Shown here: positions 51,229 to 60,389 of the stretch, piece by piece
Position numbering within the stretch: position 1 is the stretch's first letter
Layout: each line of letters opens with the position of its first letter
NCBI RefSeq assembly: GCF_009498735.1
Contig: NZ_ML762439.1
Coordinates: forward strand, 1 to 64,000
Direction: 5' to 3'
DNA from: Gracilibacillus oryzae
GTDB taxonomy: Bacteria > Bacillota > Bacilli > Bacillales > Amphibacillaceae
Length of the DNA stretch: 64,000 nt
Program-made: the position numbers and the translations under genes
Notes under the pieces: generated by a model
The model's database searches: none
The model's input: only the letters and a program-made list of their open reading frames with translations
What the model was told of the DNA's origin: nothing

Positions 51229-52950
51229 TTGTATATGATAAAGGATTTCTTCTCTTATTATAAACCGCACAAACGATTATTTATCATCGATTTTTCCAGT
51301 GCTGTCTTTGTTGCAATATTAGAACTTGCCTTTCCGCTAGCAGTACAGTGGTTAATTGATGATCTTTTACCAGGTAGAGATTGGAATATCATTATTATTG
51401 TATGTATTACATTATTTGCAGTATATATACTAAGTACTTTTCTCCAATATATTGTCAGTTATCTTGGACATAAGCTTGGTATTAACATTGAAACAGATAT
51501 GCGTGAACAATTGTTTACACATGTACAGCGTCAATCCTTTCGTTTCTTTGATAATACAAAAACAGGCCACATTATGAGCCGGATTACGAATGACTTGTTC
51601 GATATCGGAGAGCTTGCCCACCATGGACCAGAGGATGCTTTTATCGTCTTGATGACATTCACCGGCGCCTTTTGGATTATGTTCACCGTTAATCCAACAC
51701 TGGCACTTATTGCATTAGTAATGGTCCCATTTCTTATTGCACTTATTACCTATTGTAATTATGCCATGAATCGGGCATGGCGTAATATGTATGGCAAAAT
51801 TGCTGATGTGAATGCACGGGTGGAGGATGCTGTTTCTGGTGTCCGTGTCGTTCAATCTTTTACGAATGAAGAGTTTGAAATCAAAAGATTCCGCAAAGAC
51901 AATGGCTTATTCCGTAAAGAAAAGATCGGCGCTTATCGTGTCATGTCAGGTACTCATTCCAGTATTTATATGATGACAAGATTACTGACACTTATCGTAC
52001 TAGTTGTTGGAGCATGGCTCGTCTTTAACAATGAGCTGCAATATGGTGAATTAGTCAGCTTTGTTTTATACACGAATGTATTAATCCGGCCAATTGAGAA
52101 AATCAGTGCACTGCTTGAGCTTTATCCAAAAGGAATGGCAGGTTTCAGACGTTTTCGCGAATTAATCGCTCAGGAACCCGAAATTAAAGATAAACCTGAT
52201 GCAGTGAAAGTAGACAAGCTGCATGGTGATATCGAATTCCACCAAGTGGATTTCTCTTATGATCGTTATCATTCAGTTTTAAATAATATTGATCTGAAAA
52301 TTAATCCAGGAGAAACAGTGGCATTTGTAGGGCCATCTGGTGCCGGCAAAACGACGATTTGTTCATTAATTCCACGTTTTTATGATGTGAATGGCGGGAA
52401 GATAACTATTGATCAAATGGATATCCGAGATATGACAAAACAATCGTTAAGATCTCAGATCGGAATCGTTCAACAAGATGTATTTCTTTTTACAGGGACG
52501 ATTAAAGAGAATATTGCCTATGGCAGACAGCATGCGACTGATGAAGAGATTATAAATGCTGCGAAAAAAGCACACTTGGATGAAGTTATCGCCAACCTGC
52601 CAGATGGTTATGAAACACAAATTGGCGAACGGGGCTTAAAACTGTCAGGTGGTCAAAAGCAGCGACTTGCGATTGCCCGGACATTTTTAAAAAATCCGCC
52701 GATACTGATTCTAGATGAAGCTACTTCTGCACTTGATACAGAAACAGAGCGCCTTATCCAGCAATCATTAGATGAACTTTCAGAAAACCGGACAACGTTA
52801 GTGATCGCTCACAGACTTGCAACGATCCGTGATGCCGACAGAGTGATTGTCGTTACGAAAAACGGGATTGAAGAAGAAGGCTCCTACGATGAGTTACTAG
52901 AGAAGAAAGGCGTTTTCGCAAGATTACATGAAATACAATATAAAAGATAA
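51229..52950 (+). CDS. ABC exporter half-transporter (fused permease and ATPase)
   Basis: A 573-residue type-IV exporter. Six membrane helices lie within residues 15-300. The ATPase has Walker A GPSGAGKTT, signature LSGGQKQR, Walker B ILILDEATSALD and VIAHRLAT. It resembles the Bacillus lipid or multidrug exporters of the YfiB/BmrA group; its substrate is unknown. AAAGGAG at 51217-51223 is followed by TTG at 51229 (five bases) and ATG at 51235 (eleven bases), so the start is uncertain by two codons. It stands alone and is divergent from scrR. It is distinct from the exporter at 2046-3848. Confidence 0.93.
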   Translation: MYMIKDFFSYYKPHKRLFIIDFSSAVFVAILELAFPLAVQWLIDDLLPGRDWNIIIIVCITLFAVYILSTFLQYIVSYLGHKLGINIETDMREQLFTHVQRQSFRFFDNTKTGHIMSRITNDLFDIGELAHHGPEDAFIVLMTFTGAFWIMFTVNPTLALIALVMVPFLIALITYCNYAMNRAWRNMYGKIADVNARVEDAVSGVRVVQSFTNEEFEIKRFRKDNGLFRKEKIGAYRVMSGTHSSIYMMTRLLTLIVLVVGAWLVFNNELQYGELVSFVLYTNVLIRPIEKISALLELYPKGMAGFRRFRELIAQEPEIKDKPDAVKVDKLHGDIEFHQVDFSYDRYHSVLNNIDLKINPGETVAFVGPSGAGKTTICSLIPRFYDVNGGKITIDQMDIRDMTKQSLRSQIGIVQQDVFLFTGTIKENIAYGRQHATDEEIINAAKKAHLDEVIANLPDGYETQIGERGLKLSGGQKQRLAIARTFLKNPPILILDEATSALDTETERLIQQSLDELSENRTTLVIAHRLATIRDADRVIVVTKNGIEEEGSYDELLEKKGVFARLHEIQYKR

Positions 52951-53164
52951 GAGGGCAAACTATCTGTCCTCTGCTCTTTTCTTGTAAATAAATTAGTATC
53001 ATACTTTTTATTCATTTTTAGAAAATAAAACTTGTTTCAATAGATACACATAAGTATAATAAATATTGCTCTACATCAATAAGTAATAGATAGAGTTGAT
53101 TTATTTGTCGATAAAATCAGCTCATATCTTTTTGTTGTAATAATAATTAAATTAAGTTACAATA

Positions 53165-53206
53165 CAATATATAGTTAAACATACGAACAACGCATCAATA
53201 TATGGT
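53165..53206 (+). promoter_or_regulatory. Tandem NrdR boxes upstream of the ribonucleotide reductase operon
   Basis: CAATATATAGT at 53165-53175 and CAATATATGGT at 53196-53206 both match the AT-rich core of the NrdR box and are exactly 31 bp apart, the three-turn spacing known for NrdR tandem sites. They lie 77-118 bp upstream of the nrdA start. The rest of the stretch from 52951 to 53282 shows no gene; a weak hairpin near 52953-52975 may terminate the ABC gene. Confidence 0.65.
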
Positions 53207-53282
53207 ATTCACCGTAATGAACTTAACACTTATCGCTCTAGTAACAAGGGCGCTTTTATTTTGTATATGGAGGTTTTTTTAC

Positions 53283-55571
53283 ATGGCAACAGAAGTAGAA
53301 TCAATAAAACAAAGTGTTATCGAAGCGTTAAAAGATGCTGGAGAAAAATACGGCCTTGACACTGCCGAAATTCAAACCAAAATAGACTCTTCGACAAAAG
53401 CACAAAATGAAGCAACACAGGAAGCATTATTTTATGCACTTAATCGTATCTCCATGGACCAGCCAAAATGGACATTCGTTGCAGCTCACTTCCACTTAAC
53501 ACAACTTTACGAAGAAGCAGCGAAGAATCGCAACTATGACGCAAATAATAAATATGGTAACTTATATCAATTACTTCATACCCTGACAGAAAAAGGGATC
53601 TACAGTACTGACCTTTTAGCAAATTATTCAAAAGAAGAAATTGATCAACTGGAAAAAGTCATTGCACCTGAACGTGATGAACTATTTAACTACATTGGAC
53701 TGTTCCTGCTTGCAGACAGATACCTTGCGCGAGATCATGACCGCAACTTATATGAATTACCTCAAGAGCGTTTTATGATTATCGCAATGACCTTAATGCA
53801 GAATGAAACGAAAGAAAAACGAGTAGAGCTTGTTACAGAAGCTTATTGGGCATTAAGCCATTTATATATGACTGTTGCTACACCTACCTTATCAAATTCC
53901 GGAAAAAGTTATGGTCAATTATCATCATGTTTCATCGATACAGTAGATGACTCATTAGATGGAATATACTTAAATAACTGGGATATAGCAAGATTAAGCA
54001 AAGACGGTGGCGGTATTGGAATCTACTACGGAAAAGTCCGCGCACTAGGCTCAGATATTAAGAAATTTAAAGGAAACTCATCTGGAGTTGTACCATGGAT
54101 CCGTTTAATTAATGATACAGCTGTAAGTGTTGATCAGCTTGGTCAGCGCCAAGGGGCTGTTGCCATTTATCTGGATGTCTTCCATAAAGACATTATGAAC
54201 GGATTCCTTGATTTAAAAACAAATAATGGTGATGAGCGTCGTAAAGCTCATGATATTTTCACTGGGGTTTCTATCCCTGACTTGTTTATGGAGCAATTGA
54301 AAGAAACGGATGCAAGCGGAAAGAGCATTGGAGAATGGCATACATTCTGTCCACACCAAGTGAAGCAAATGATGGGCTGGACAGATGAAGCTGGCAATCC
54401 ATTAGGTTTAGAAGACTTCTACGATGAAGAAAATGAGAAATACTTCACAGAAAAATATTGGGAAGCTGTAAATCATCCATTACTTCCTAGAAAAACATAC
54501 CGTGCAATGGATGTTATGGCACGTATTATGATTGCCCAGTTAGAAACAGGCACACCTTATATGTTCTACCGTGATGAAGTTAACCGCCAAAACCCGAATA
54601 AGCACAAACGCGGAATCGGAAAAACATCGATTTATTGCAGTAACTTATGTACGGAGATTGCTCAAAATATGTCACCAACAACGATTTCAAAAGAATACCA
54701 AGATGAAGATGGCAATATTATAATCGTCCGTAAACCAGGTGATTTTGTTGTTTGTAATCTATCATCTATTAACCTGCCAAATGCAGTTCGTGCCGAAGTA
54801 TTAGATCGTCTGATCAGCATTCAGGTACGTATGCTTGATAATGTTATTGACCTTAATACAATTAGTGTTGGACAAGCGCAGATTACCAACAAAAAATATC
54901 GTGCAGTTGGTTTAGGTACATTCGGCTGGCATCACCTATTAGCCCTGGAAAGCATCCATTGGGAATCAGAAGAAGCAGTTGAATTTGCTGACAAAGTATA
55001 TGAGGATATTGCTTATTATACAATTAAAGCATCAATGGAACTTGCCAAAGAAAAAGGTGCTTATTCTGAATTCGAAGGATCAGAATGGCAAACAGGAAAG
55101 TACTTTGAACGCAGAGACTACACAACTGATCGATGGAATGATCTGAAAGAAGAAGTAAAAACTAGCGGTATACGTAATGGCTGGTTAATGGCTGTTGCAC
55201 CAAACTCATCAACTGCGAAAATTGGTGGTTCAACTGATGGTATTGATCCGTTATATGCAGTTGAATTTGCAGAAGAAAAGAAAAACTTTAAATTCAAAGT
55301 TACCGCACCAGACTTAGACCATGTTACGTATAACTATTACCGCCGTGCCCGTCACGAGCTTGATCAGGTATGGAGTATCAAACAGAACGCGAAAAGACAA
55401 CGTCATATAGATCAGGCAATCAGCTTTAACTTTTATGTTCGCCATGATATTAAGGCGAAGGATCTGCTTAACCTGCACTTTGCTGCATGGGAGAATCGTT
55501 TAAAAACAACTTATTATGTTCGCAGTACATCACAAACCGAGATTGAAGAATGTGAAGCATGCCATAGCTAA
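53283..55571 (+). CDS. nrdA: Ribonucleoside-diphosphate reductase alpha subunit, class Ia-like
   Basis: A 762-residue catalytic subunit reducing ribonucleoside diphosphates to deoxy forms. The active-site cysteines are visible: SSCFIDT and VVCNLSS form the redox pair, and SNLCTEI carries the thiyl-radical cysteine with its Asn and Glu neighbours. The C-terminal redox pair is CEACHS. PNSSTAKIGGSTDGI is the phosphate loop. The N terminus lacks a recognisable ATP-cone (no VVKRDG-type start), so dATP activity control is probably absent. The ATG at 53283 follows GGAGG; an in-frame ATG at 53202 lies within the second NrdR box. Confidence 0.93.
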   Translation: MATEVESIKQSVIEALKDAGEKYGLDTAEIQTKIDSSTKAQNEATQEALFYALNRISMDQPKWTFVAAHFHLTQLYEEAAKNRNYDANNKYGNLYQLLHTLTEKGIYSTDLLANYSKEEIDQLEKVIAPERDELFNYIGLFLLADRYLARDHDRNLYELPQERFMIIAMTLMQNETKEKRVELVTEAYWALSHLYMTVATPTLSNSGKSYGQLSSCFIDTVDDSLDGIYLNNWDIARLSKDGGGIGIYYGKVRALGSDIKKFKGNSSGVVPWIRLINDTAVSVDQLGQRQGAVAIYLDVFHKDIMNGFLDLKTNNGDERRKAHDIFTGVSIPDLFMEQLKETDASGKSIGEWHTFCPHQVKQMMGWTDEAGNPLGLEDFYDEENEKYFTEKYWEAVNHPLLPRKTYRAMDVMARIMIAQLETGTPYMFYRDEVNRQNPNKHKRGIGKTSIYCSNLCTEIAQNMSPTTISKEYQDEDGNIIIVRKPGDFVVCNLSSINLPNAVRAEVLDRLISIQVRMLDNVIDLNTISVGQAQITNKKYRAVGLGTFGWHHLLALESIHWESEEAVEFADKVYEDIAYYTIKASMELAKEKGAYSEFEGSEWQTGKYFERRDYTTDRWNDLKEEVKTSGIRNGWLMAVAPNSSTAKIGGSTDGIDPLYAVEFAEEKKNFKFKVTAPDLDHVTYNYYRRARHELDQVWSIKQNAKRQRHIDQAISFNFYVRHDIKAKDLLNLHFAAWENRLKTTYYVRSTSQTEIEECEACHS

Positions 55572-55652
55572 TTGTTATGGCATTGCGTTTCCTATGATAA
55601 CAGATCATCTGCCTACATTTTTCACGAAGATCAAGTCAAGGAGGAAACAATT

Positions 55653-56702
55653 ATGTCAGGTATCAACCAACCGCTCTCAAAAATAAAATTATTAAATCCA
55701 ACTTATCCTAATAAAGCAACAGGTCTTATTAATGGACAGTCATCCGGGCTATTAAACTGGAATGATATTGCTTATCCGCAAATGTATGATTTATATCAAA
55801 CATTGCTTGCGAATTTCTGGAAAGCCCAAGAGATCAATATGCAGGATGATATAAAACAATGGGATGACTTAACAGAAACAGAAAAAGATGTCTTCTTAAG
55901 AATCAATACACAATTAGCGTCATTAGACAGTCTGCAGACACCAACACTGACACATGTCATGGATTATGTGACAGATTCGAGCTTTAAAGCCATATTTGCG
56001 GTTATTGCCCAGCAGGAAGCAGTCCATAATGAGTCTTATTCCTATATTTTAAGCTCACTTGTCCCATTACGTGAACAAAATGAGCGTTTTGACCAGGCAA
56101 AAGATGATCCAATTGTCCGCAAACGTAATCAGTTAATTCTCGACAGCTATGAAGCATTCCGTGAGAATCCAACACCTCAGCGTTTATTTGAATTAGCAAT
56201 CAATTCGATTAACTTAGAAGGAATCTACTTCTATGCAGGGTTTGCCTTTTTCTATCATTTGGCTCGTCAGCAAAAAATGGTGAAAACCAGTACAATGATC
56301 AGCTATATTCAACGTGACGAGATGCAGCATGCATATTTCGTATCACAATTTGTCCGTATTTTATTAACAGAAAATCCGGAATTAAATACAGAAGAAAATA
56401 TTCAATATGCATATAAAACGATTGATCATGCGGTCCAATTAGAAAAAGAATGGGCAGATTATATTCTGAAAGATATTGATGGAATCGACTTGGAAGAATT
56501 CCATGGTTATGTAGAGTATTTAGCAAATAAACGCTTCCGCCAGATTGGAATGGACAATTACTACCCTGAACGTGAAAATCCAATGGCATGGATTCATGTA
56601 TTCAGTGACGAAATGATGAATGAAACAAAATCAGACTTCTTTGAGCAAAAGTCACGTACCTACACAAAAGTATCATCATCAAATGGATTTGACGAATTAT
56701 AA
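55653..56702 (+). CDS. nrdB: Ribonucleoside-diphosphate reductase beta subunit, class Ia-like
   Basis: A 349-residue ferritin-like subunit holding the dimetal site and tyrosyl radical. Metal ligands are in SLDSLQTP (Asp), QQEAVHNESY (Glu, His), INLEGIYFY (Glu) and QRDEMQHAYF (Glu, His). The radical tyrosine is four residues after the first ligand histidine, in HNESY. The ATG at 55653 follows CAAGGAGGAAACAATT, 81 bp after nrdA; upstream in-frame codons have no ribosome site. It is co-transcribed with nrdA. Confidence 0.94.
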   Translation: MSGINQPLSKIKLLNPTYPNKATGLINGQSSGLLNWNDIAYPQMYDLYQTLLANFWKAQEINMQDDIKQWDDLTETEKDVFLRINTQLASLDSLQTPTLTHVMDYVTDSSFKAIFAVIAQQEAVHNESYSYILSSLVPLREQNERFDQAKDDPIVRKRNQLILDSYEAFRENPTPQRLFELAINSINLEGIYFYAGFAFFYHLARQQKMVKTSTMISYIQRDEMQHAYFVSQFVRILLTENPELNTEENIQYAYKTIDHAVQLEKEWADYILKDIDGIDLEEFHGYVEYLANKRFRQIGMDNYYPERENPMAWIHVFSDEMMNETKSDFFEQKSRTYTKVSSSNGFDEL

Positions 56703-56762
56703 AGTTCCCCACGGATCATTAGCGAAACTTATCAGGGTGCCTAGTCTGTTATAAAGTGAGTC

Positions 56763-56791
56763 TTGATCAGTTGTAATTACAACGCGATAAA
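56763..56791 (+). promoter_or_regulatory. Flavodoxin promoter with a palindrome in its spacer
   Basis: TTGATC (56763-56768) and GATAAA (56786-56791) are 17 bases apart. Between them lies GTTGTAATTACAAC (56770-56783), a perfect 14-bp palindrome that would let a repressor block the promoter. The regulator was not identified. Confidence 0.5.
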
Positions 56792-56811
56792 ATACATTGG
56801 AGGTTCAAGTG

Positions 56812-57255
56812 ATGAAAGCAGCCATTATCTATACATCGATTACTGGAAATACATCTTTACTAGCTGAAGTTATTCATGACAATATGGAGGCAAAAGGAAT
56901 CGAGACAGACCTTATTCCTGTTGATGAATTTCAGAATCATGATCTGTACGATTATGATATTGTGACTGTTGGGACGTATTCGTGGGATAATGGTGAAATT
57001 CCGCTTGAAATGGAAGATGTATATGAAGCATTTGAAACAGAAAATGTAAAGCATTTATCAACAGGTGTTTTCGGAACAGGAGACAGCTTTTATCCATATT
57101 TTTGCGGAGCTGTTGATTTATTTCGTGATATGCTCTTTGTGCACACTAATCTGGCTGTCACTCTAAAAGTAGAATTAACACCGCAAGATGAGGATATCGC
57201 TAAATGTGAAAAGTTCTGTGATAGATTAATCCATCAAGTTGCAGTAATGTCTTAA
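56812..57255 (+). CDS. Flavodoxin
   Basis: A 147-residue FMN protein. The phosphate-binding loop is IYTSITGNTSLLAEV; the 50s loop is VGTYSWDNGEIP and the 90s loop is FGTGDSFYPYFCGA. It carries electrons between reductases and acceptors in the cytosol. The ATG follows GGAGGTTCAAGTG. Coming 110 bp after nrdB it could reduce the diferric cofactor or act like NrdI, but it has its own predicted promoter and the sequence is an ordinary flavodoxin. Confidence 0.92.
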   Translation: MKAAIIYTSITGNTSLLAEVIHDNMEAKGIETDLIPVDEFQNHDLYDYDIVTVGTYSWDNGEIPLEMEDVYEAFETENVKHLSTGVFGTGDSFYPYFCGAVDLFRDMLFVHTNLAVTLKVELTPQDEDIAKCEKFCDRLIHQVAVMS

Positions 57256-57270
57256 TGGACTATAAAGAGA

Positions 57271-57312
57271 AAGAATGATGCATAGTAGACTTTGTGCATC
57301 ATTCTTTTTTTA
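57271..57312 (+). terminator. Terminator of the flavodoxin gene
   Basis: A 12-bp stem AAGAATGATGCA/TGCATCATTCTT with an extended partly paired loop is followed by seven T. Confidence 0.85.
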
Positions 57313-57397
57313 TAGTTGGTTAAAACTTTTACAGTATATTATAATGATAGAAATAAAGAATACTAGGTAACAATAATAAAAACTAGAAGGTGATATC

Positions 57398-57853
57398 ATG
57401 CAATCACTCTATACTTTCTTAGTAGTGATTCATATCTTTTCCGCAATTGTTGGTATTGGACCTGGATTTATTCTAACAACGATTGTTAAATCATCACACA
57501 CCATTGATGAAATCCGCCATGCCTTTGCATTAAAGAAAAAAGTCCACCTGTTTGCCATGATCGGCGGAATCTTAGTTCTCATTACAGGTCTTTCCATGGG
57601 ACTCATTAGACCATATCTGTTTCAGCAAGGCTGGTACATTACAAGTATGATCATCTACTTAACAGCACTGAGCTTAGGCCCAACTTTATTAAAAAAGTAT
57701 TCCAAACCAATTAAACAAATGCTTAAGGACCAGACATTGCAAGAAGTACCCGAAACCTATCACAGTAATGTTCAAAAACTATTAAAAGTAGAATACATAG
57801 AAAACAGCTTATTAATCATTGTTATTCTTCTCATGATCTTAAAACCTTTTTAA
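57398..57853 (+). CDS. DUF2269-family membrane protein
   Basis: A 151-residue integral membrane protein with four predicted helices (SLYTFLVVIHIFSAIVGIG, HLFAMIGGILVLITGLSMG, YITSMIIYLTALSLGP and NSLLIIVILLMIL). HIFSAIVGIGPGF at the start fits the DUF2269 pattern, which has a conserved histidine. The function is unknown. The ATG follows AGAAGGTGATATC. It is a single gene; tandem repeats begin 55 bp after its stop. Confidence 0.8.
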   Translation: MQSLYTFLVVIHIFSAIVGIGPGFILTTIVKSSHTIDEIRHAFALKKKVHLFAMIGGILVLITGLSMGLIRPYLFQQGWYITSMIIYLTALSLGPTLLKKYSKPIKQMLKDQTLQEVPETYHSNVQKLLKVEYIENSLLIIVILLMILKPF

Positions 57854-57908
57854 TTTTCTAAAAGTGAGAGTGAGAGAGGAATGGGATATTTGTGTTTGGG
57901 AAAGCTTA

Positions 57909-58324
57909 AACATAGTACATAACTGCATTACTTCCGGCGCGCACCTGTTGTGATGCTATGATGGCTTCATAACTGCATAACTGCTCTGACTCAAACTACT
58001 TTTGACGCTATGATGGCTTCATAACTGCATAACTGCTCTGAATCAAGCTACTTTTGACGCTATGATGGCTTCATAACTGCATAACTGCTCTGAATCAAGC
58101 TATTTTTGACGCTATGATGGCTTCATAACTGCATAACTGCTCTGAATAAAGCTACTTTTGACGCTATGATGGCTTCATAACTGCATAACTGCTCTGAATA
58201 AAGCTACTTTTGACGCTATAATGGCTTCATAACTGCATAACTGCTCTGAATCAAACTATTTTTGACGCTATGATGGCTTCATAACTGCATAACTCACACT
58301 CTCCCTCCAGTTTTGATGCTATGA
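57909..58324. repeat. 52-bp tandem repeat array
   Basis: Six near-identical 52-bp units start at 57961, 58013, 58065, 58117, 58169 and 58221. A diverged unit lies on each side (57909-57960 and 58273-58323). Each unit contains ATGGCTTCATAACTGCATAAC and TTTTGACGCTATG-type segments (differences are one to four bases), including a double ATAACTGC. Because 52 is not a multiple of three, no protein can be built from it in one frame. The array fills the gap between the DUF2269 gene and the convergent urea-transport genes. Confidence 0.92.
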
Positions 58325-58372
58325 TATTTGCTTAACTGCATAATAACTCCCGAATCTGCCCTTTCAGTAAAT

Positions 58373-58417
58373 AAAAATCCTGATGAATTCTCTCCAAGAA
58401 ATTCATCAGGATTTTTT
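58373..58417. terminator. Terminator after the urea-transport genes
   Basis: A 16 to 17-bp stem AAAATCCTGATGAATT/AATTCATCAGGATTTT with an eight to ten-base loop precedes the 3' end of the leftward small membrane gene. Its A-run gives a U-tract on the minus strand. Confidence 0.85.
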
Positions 58418-58423
58418 AACCAG

Positions 58424-58660
58424 TTATACTTCCGTTTTCTTTTCCAGATAATATTCCACTAACGGGCGAATGGCAGTATATAATCCTGCGATAATCAGCC
58501 AAACAACTGCTAACATCGTCCACCCTTTAAAGAAGGACAAACTGTATGTATAGCCAGTTAGAAACATAATGCCAGGGAACAATATAATAAGAACAAAAGT
58601 TAAGCCAAGGGCCCATCGTGTACAAAGTTTAGCATCTCTTAATAATTTCTGATTATCCAT
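58424..58660 (-). CDS. Small two-helix membrane protein accompanying the symporter
   Basis: A 78-residue protein with two membrane helices (WALGLTFVLIILFPGIMFLTG and GWTMLAVVWLIIAGLYTAI) and a charged C terminus. Small partners of this type (YhdT/DUF997-like or related) are commonly encoded directly after sodium:solute symporters. Its ATG overlaps by eight bases the end of the reading frame that continues the symporter, suggesting translational coupling in the intact operon. Confidence 0.75.
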   Translation of the reverse strand: MDNQKLLRDAKLCTRWALGLTFVLIILFPGIMFLTGYTYSLSFFKGWTMLAVVWLIIAGLYTAIRPLVEYYLEKKTEV

Positions 58661-58751
58661 TTACAACTTCCTTCCTAACAGGCGACTCTGCCTGTTCCTT
58701 TTGCTCTTCATCAAAACTGTGGAATTTATCTTTCAATGAATCAAAATCCAT
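58653..58751 (-). pseudogene. Displaced C-terminal tail of the urea symporter (frameshift)
   Basis: In the frame next to the end of the symporter gene, 32 codons read MDFDSLKDKFHSFDEEQKEQ and so on to a TAA at 58653. This hydrophilic tail is the kind of ending expected for the symporter, and it overlaps the next gene's start in the usual coupled manner. The main frame instead stops at 58741, just after IAIGHGF. A one-base deletion near 58750 would explain the break. Confidence 0.55.
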
Positions 58752-60186
58752 GCCCTATCGCAATCACACCACTTACAACAAATACTGTCACATTTCCGTA
58801 AAGCATCGAATGCAACTCTCCTAATGTACTGACATTTACCGCTCCATATTTAATTCCTGCTGTCAGTAACCAAACCGTAATACCGGAAATCATCCCGAAA
58901 ACAGCCCCATAGAAACAGCCATTATTTGTTGCTTTTTTCCACATAAGCCCCATTGTTAATGGAATAACCGCACCACTTACGAAGATCCCCATCGCCATAT
59001 AAACAAAACTTAAGCCGATTCCCATCTTAAATAATAAAATCGACAGTAAACCCATACCTAAGCCAAAACTCAATGTGACAATACGTGAAACTTTCAGTGT
59101 TTGTTTTCCTGAAGCCTTCGGATTGATCGACTGACGATAAATATCAGTAACAATGATATTGGTGATTGCTGTCAGTTCAGCTGCACCTGTTGACATAACA
59201 GCCATAAACAACATCACAAGAAATAGAATGGAACCAACAGAACCTAGTAAATATTCTGCCATGAGAGGAGCTGAAGAATCAGGATCCCCAATGTTCACTC
59301 CAAGTCCTGCTGCACTTACACCTAAGAAGGTTGCAATAGAGAATGGAATAGCAAACCATGCAATCCCTCCGTAAATATAGGCTTTCGAAGCAGCACTGTC
59401 TTTACTTGCAATCGCACGCTGCCAATAGGATTGATCGACAAACACTGTGCCGAAATTTCCAATAATATTAATCATCCCAAAAAACAAGCCAGGAATTGAT
59501 GCCATCGTGAGCATTTGTTGTGAGTCTGGTATTGATTGCAATCCTTCATAAACAGACTCAATACCAAATTTAAAATAGACAACAGCAGCAAAGATAGTTA
59601 AAATAACGAAAATCATTACAGTGTTTAAATAATCTGCAATAAAAGATGCTTTCAGACCGCCTATCATTGTATAGATCGTAAACGTCAATGGAATCAGGAA
59701 TGCTGCCACATAGACATTCATTCCAGTGAGAGAATTAAGTGCAATTGCTCCACCGAGAATAACCATGGCTGTTACAATAATATTGGTCATCAATGCGAAG
59801 CACATCATTAATTTATGATTTTTATTATCGAACCTCTTACCAACAAACTCTAAGAAAGTGTGCGCTAAAGGTGCCTTACGTTTTAAATGAATTGCCACAA
59901 TCGCAAATAATAGTACTTGAATACAAGCCCCAGCAGCATACCAGTATGGTCCGCTTATTCCATATTTAAAACCTGTAGAAGAAGACATCATTAATGTTGC
60001 TGCCCAAGTCCATGCTGCAATAATCGAGGCACTTGCCAACCCGATGCCGACACTTCTCCCTGCTGTACTAAATTGCTCTGCAGTCATCGCTACTTTTCTT
60101 CGCTTTTGCATGATAATAGTTAAGCCTGTAAAGAAAACCCCAAAAATTAGTAAAATAAGATAACCTGTTGTTGATGATAACATCAT
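58741..60186 (-). CDS. DUR3-like sodium:urea symporter, probably frameshifted near its end
   Basis: About 481 residues of a sodium:solute symporter with around 12 to 13 membrane helices. WTWAATLMMSSSTGFKYG, SGPYWYAAGACIQ, KRKAPLAHTFLEF and GGLKASFIADYLNT are close to the DUR3 urea transporter pattern. It imports urea for the urease encoded beside it. The last helix is cut short by a stop at 58741, while the neighbouring frame continues with a plausible tail, so a frameshift is likely. The start is one of two adjacent ATGs (60186, 60183) after GGGGGAGT. Confidence 0.8.
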   Translation of the reverse strand: MMLSSTTGYLILLIFGVFFTGLTIIMQKRRKVAMTAEQFSTAGRSVGIGLASASIIAAWTWAATLMMSSSTGFKYGISGPYWYAAGACIQVLLFAIVAIHLKRKAPLAHTFLEFVGKRFDNKNHKLMMCFALMTNIIVTAMVILGGAIALNSLTGMNVYVAAFLIPLTFTIYTMIGGLKASFIADYLNTVMIFVILTIFAAVVYFKFGIESVYEGLQSIPDSQQMLTMASIPGLFFGMINIIGNFGTVFVDQSYWQRAIASKDSAASKAYIYGGIAWFAIPFSIATFLGVSAAGLGVNIGDPDSSAPLMAEYLLGSVGSILFLVMLFMAVMSTGAAELTAITNIIVTDIYRQSINPKASGKQTLKVSRIVTLSFGLGMGLLSILLFKMGIGLSFVYMAMGIFVSGAVIPLTMGLMWKKATNNGCFYGAVFGMISGITVWLLTAGIKYGAVNVSTLGELHSMLYGNVTVFVVSGVIAIGHGF

Positions 60187-60389
60187 TACTCCCCCATTTT
60201 GTGTAAACAGCTTTTCCGGAAAACTATTAGAATAGTTAGATAATTTTACAATACTTATGCTAAGGGAGATTATCTGACCATACAAACAACATGTCAGAAA
60301 ACCTCACATAGAAATTAAATAATTCATATCGGCCTTTTCTTGTATAATATTTGTAATTTTTTTATAATAATAAGTAAGTACTGAGGTGA

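Noticed and set aside
52951-53282. Riboswitch upstream of nrdA
   Set aside because: No recognisable aptamer or terminator/antiterminator pair is present; the only convincing signal is the tandem NrdR boxes.
56812-57255. Annotation as nrdI
   Set aside because: The protein has ordinary long-loop flavodoxin motifs and its own promoter, and the reductase is class Ia-like rather than NrdEF.
57909-58324. CRISPR array
   Set aside because: The repeats are head-to-tail 52-bp units with no unique spacers between them, and no cas genes are present.
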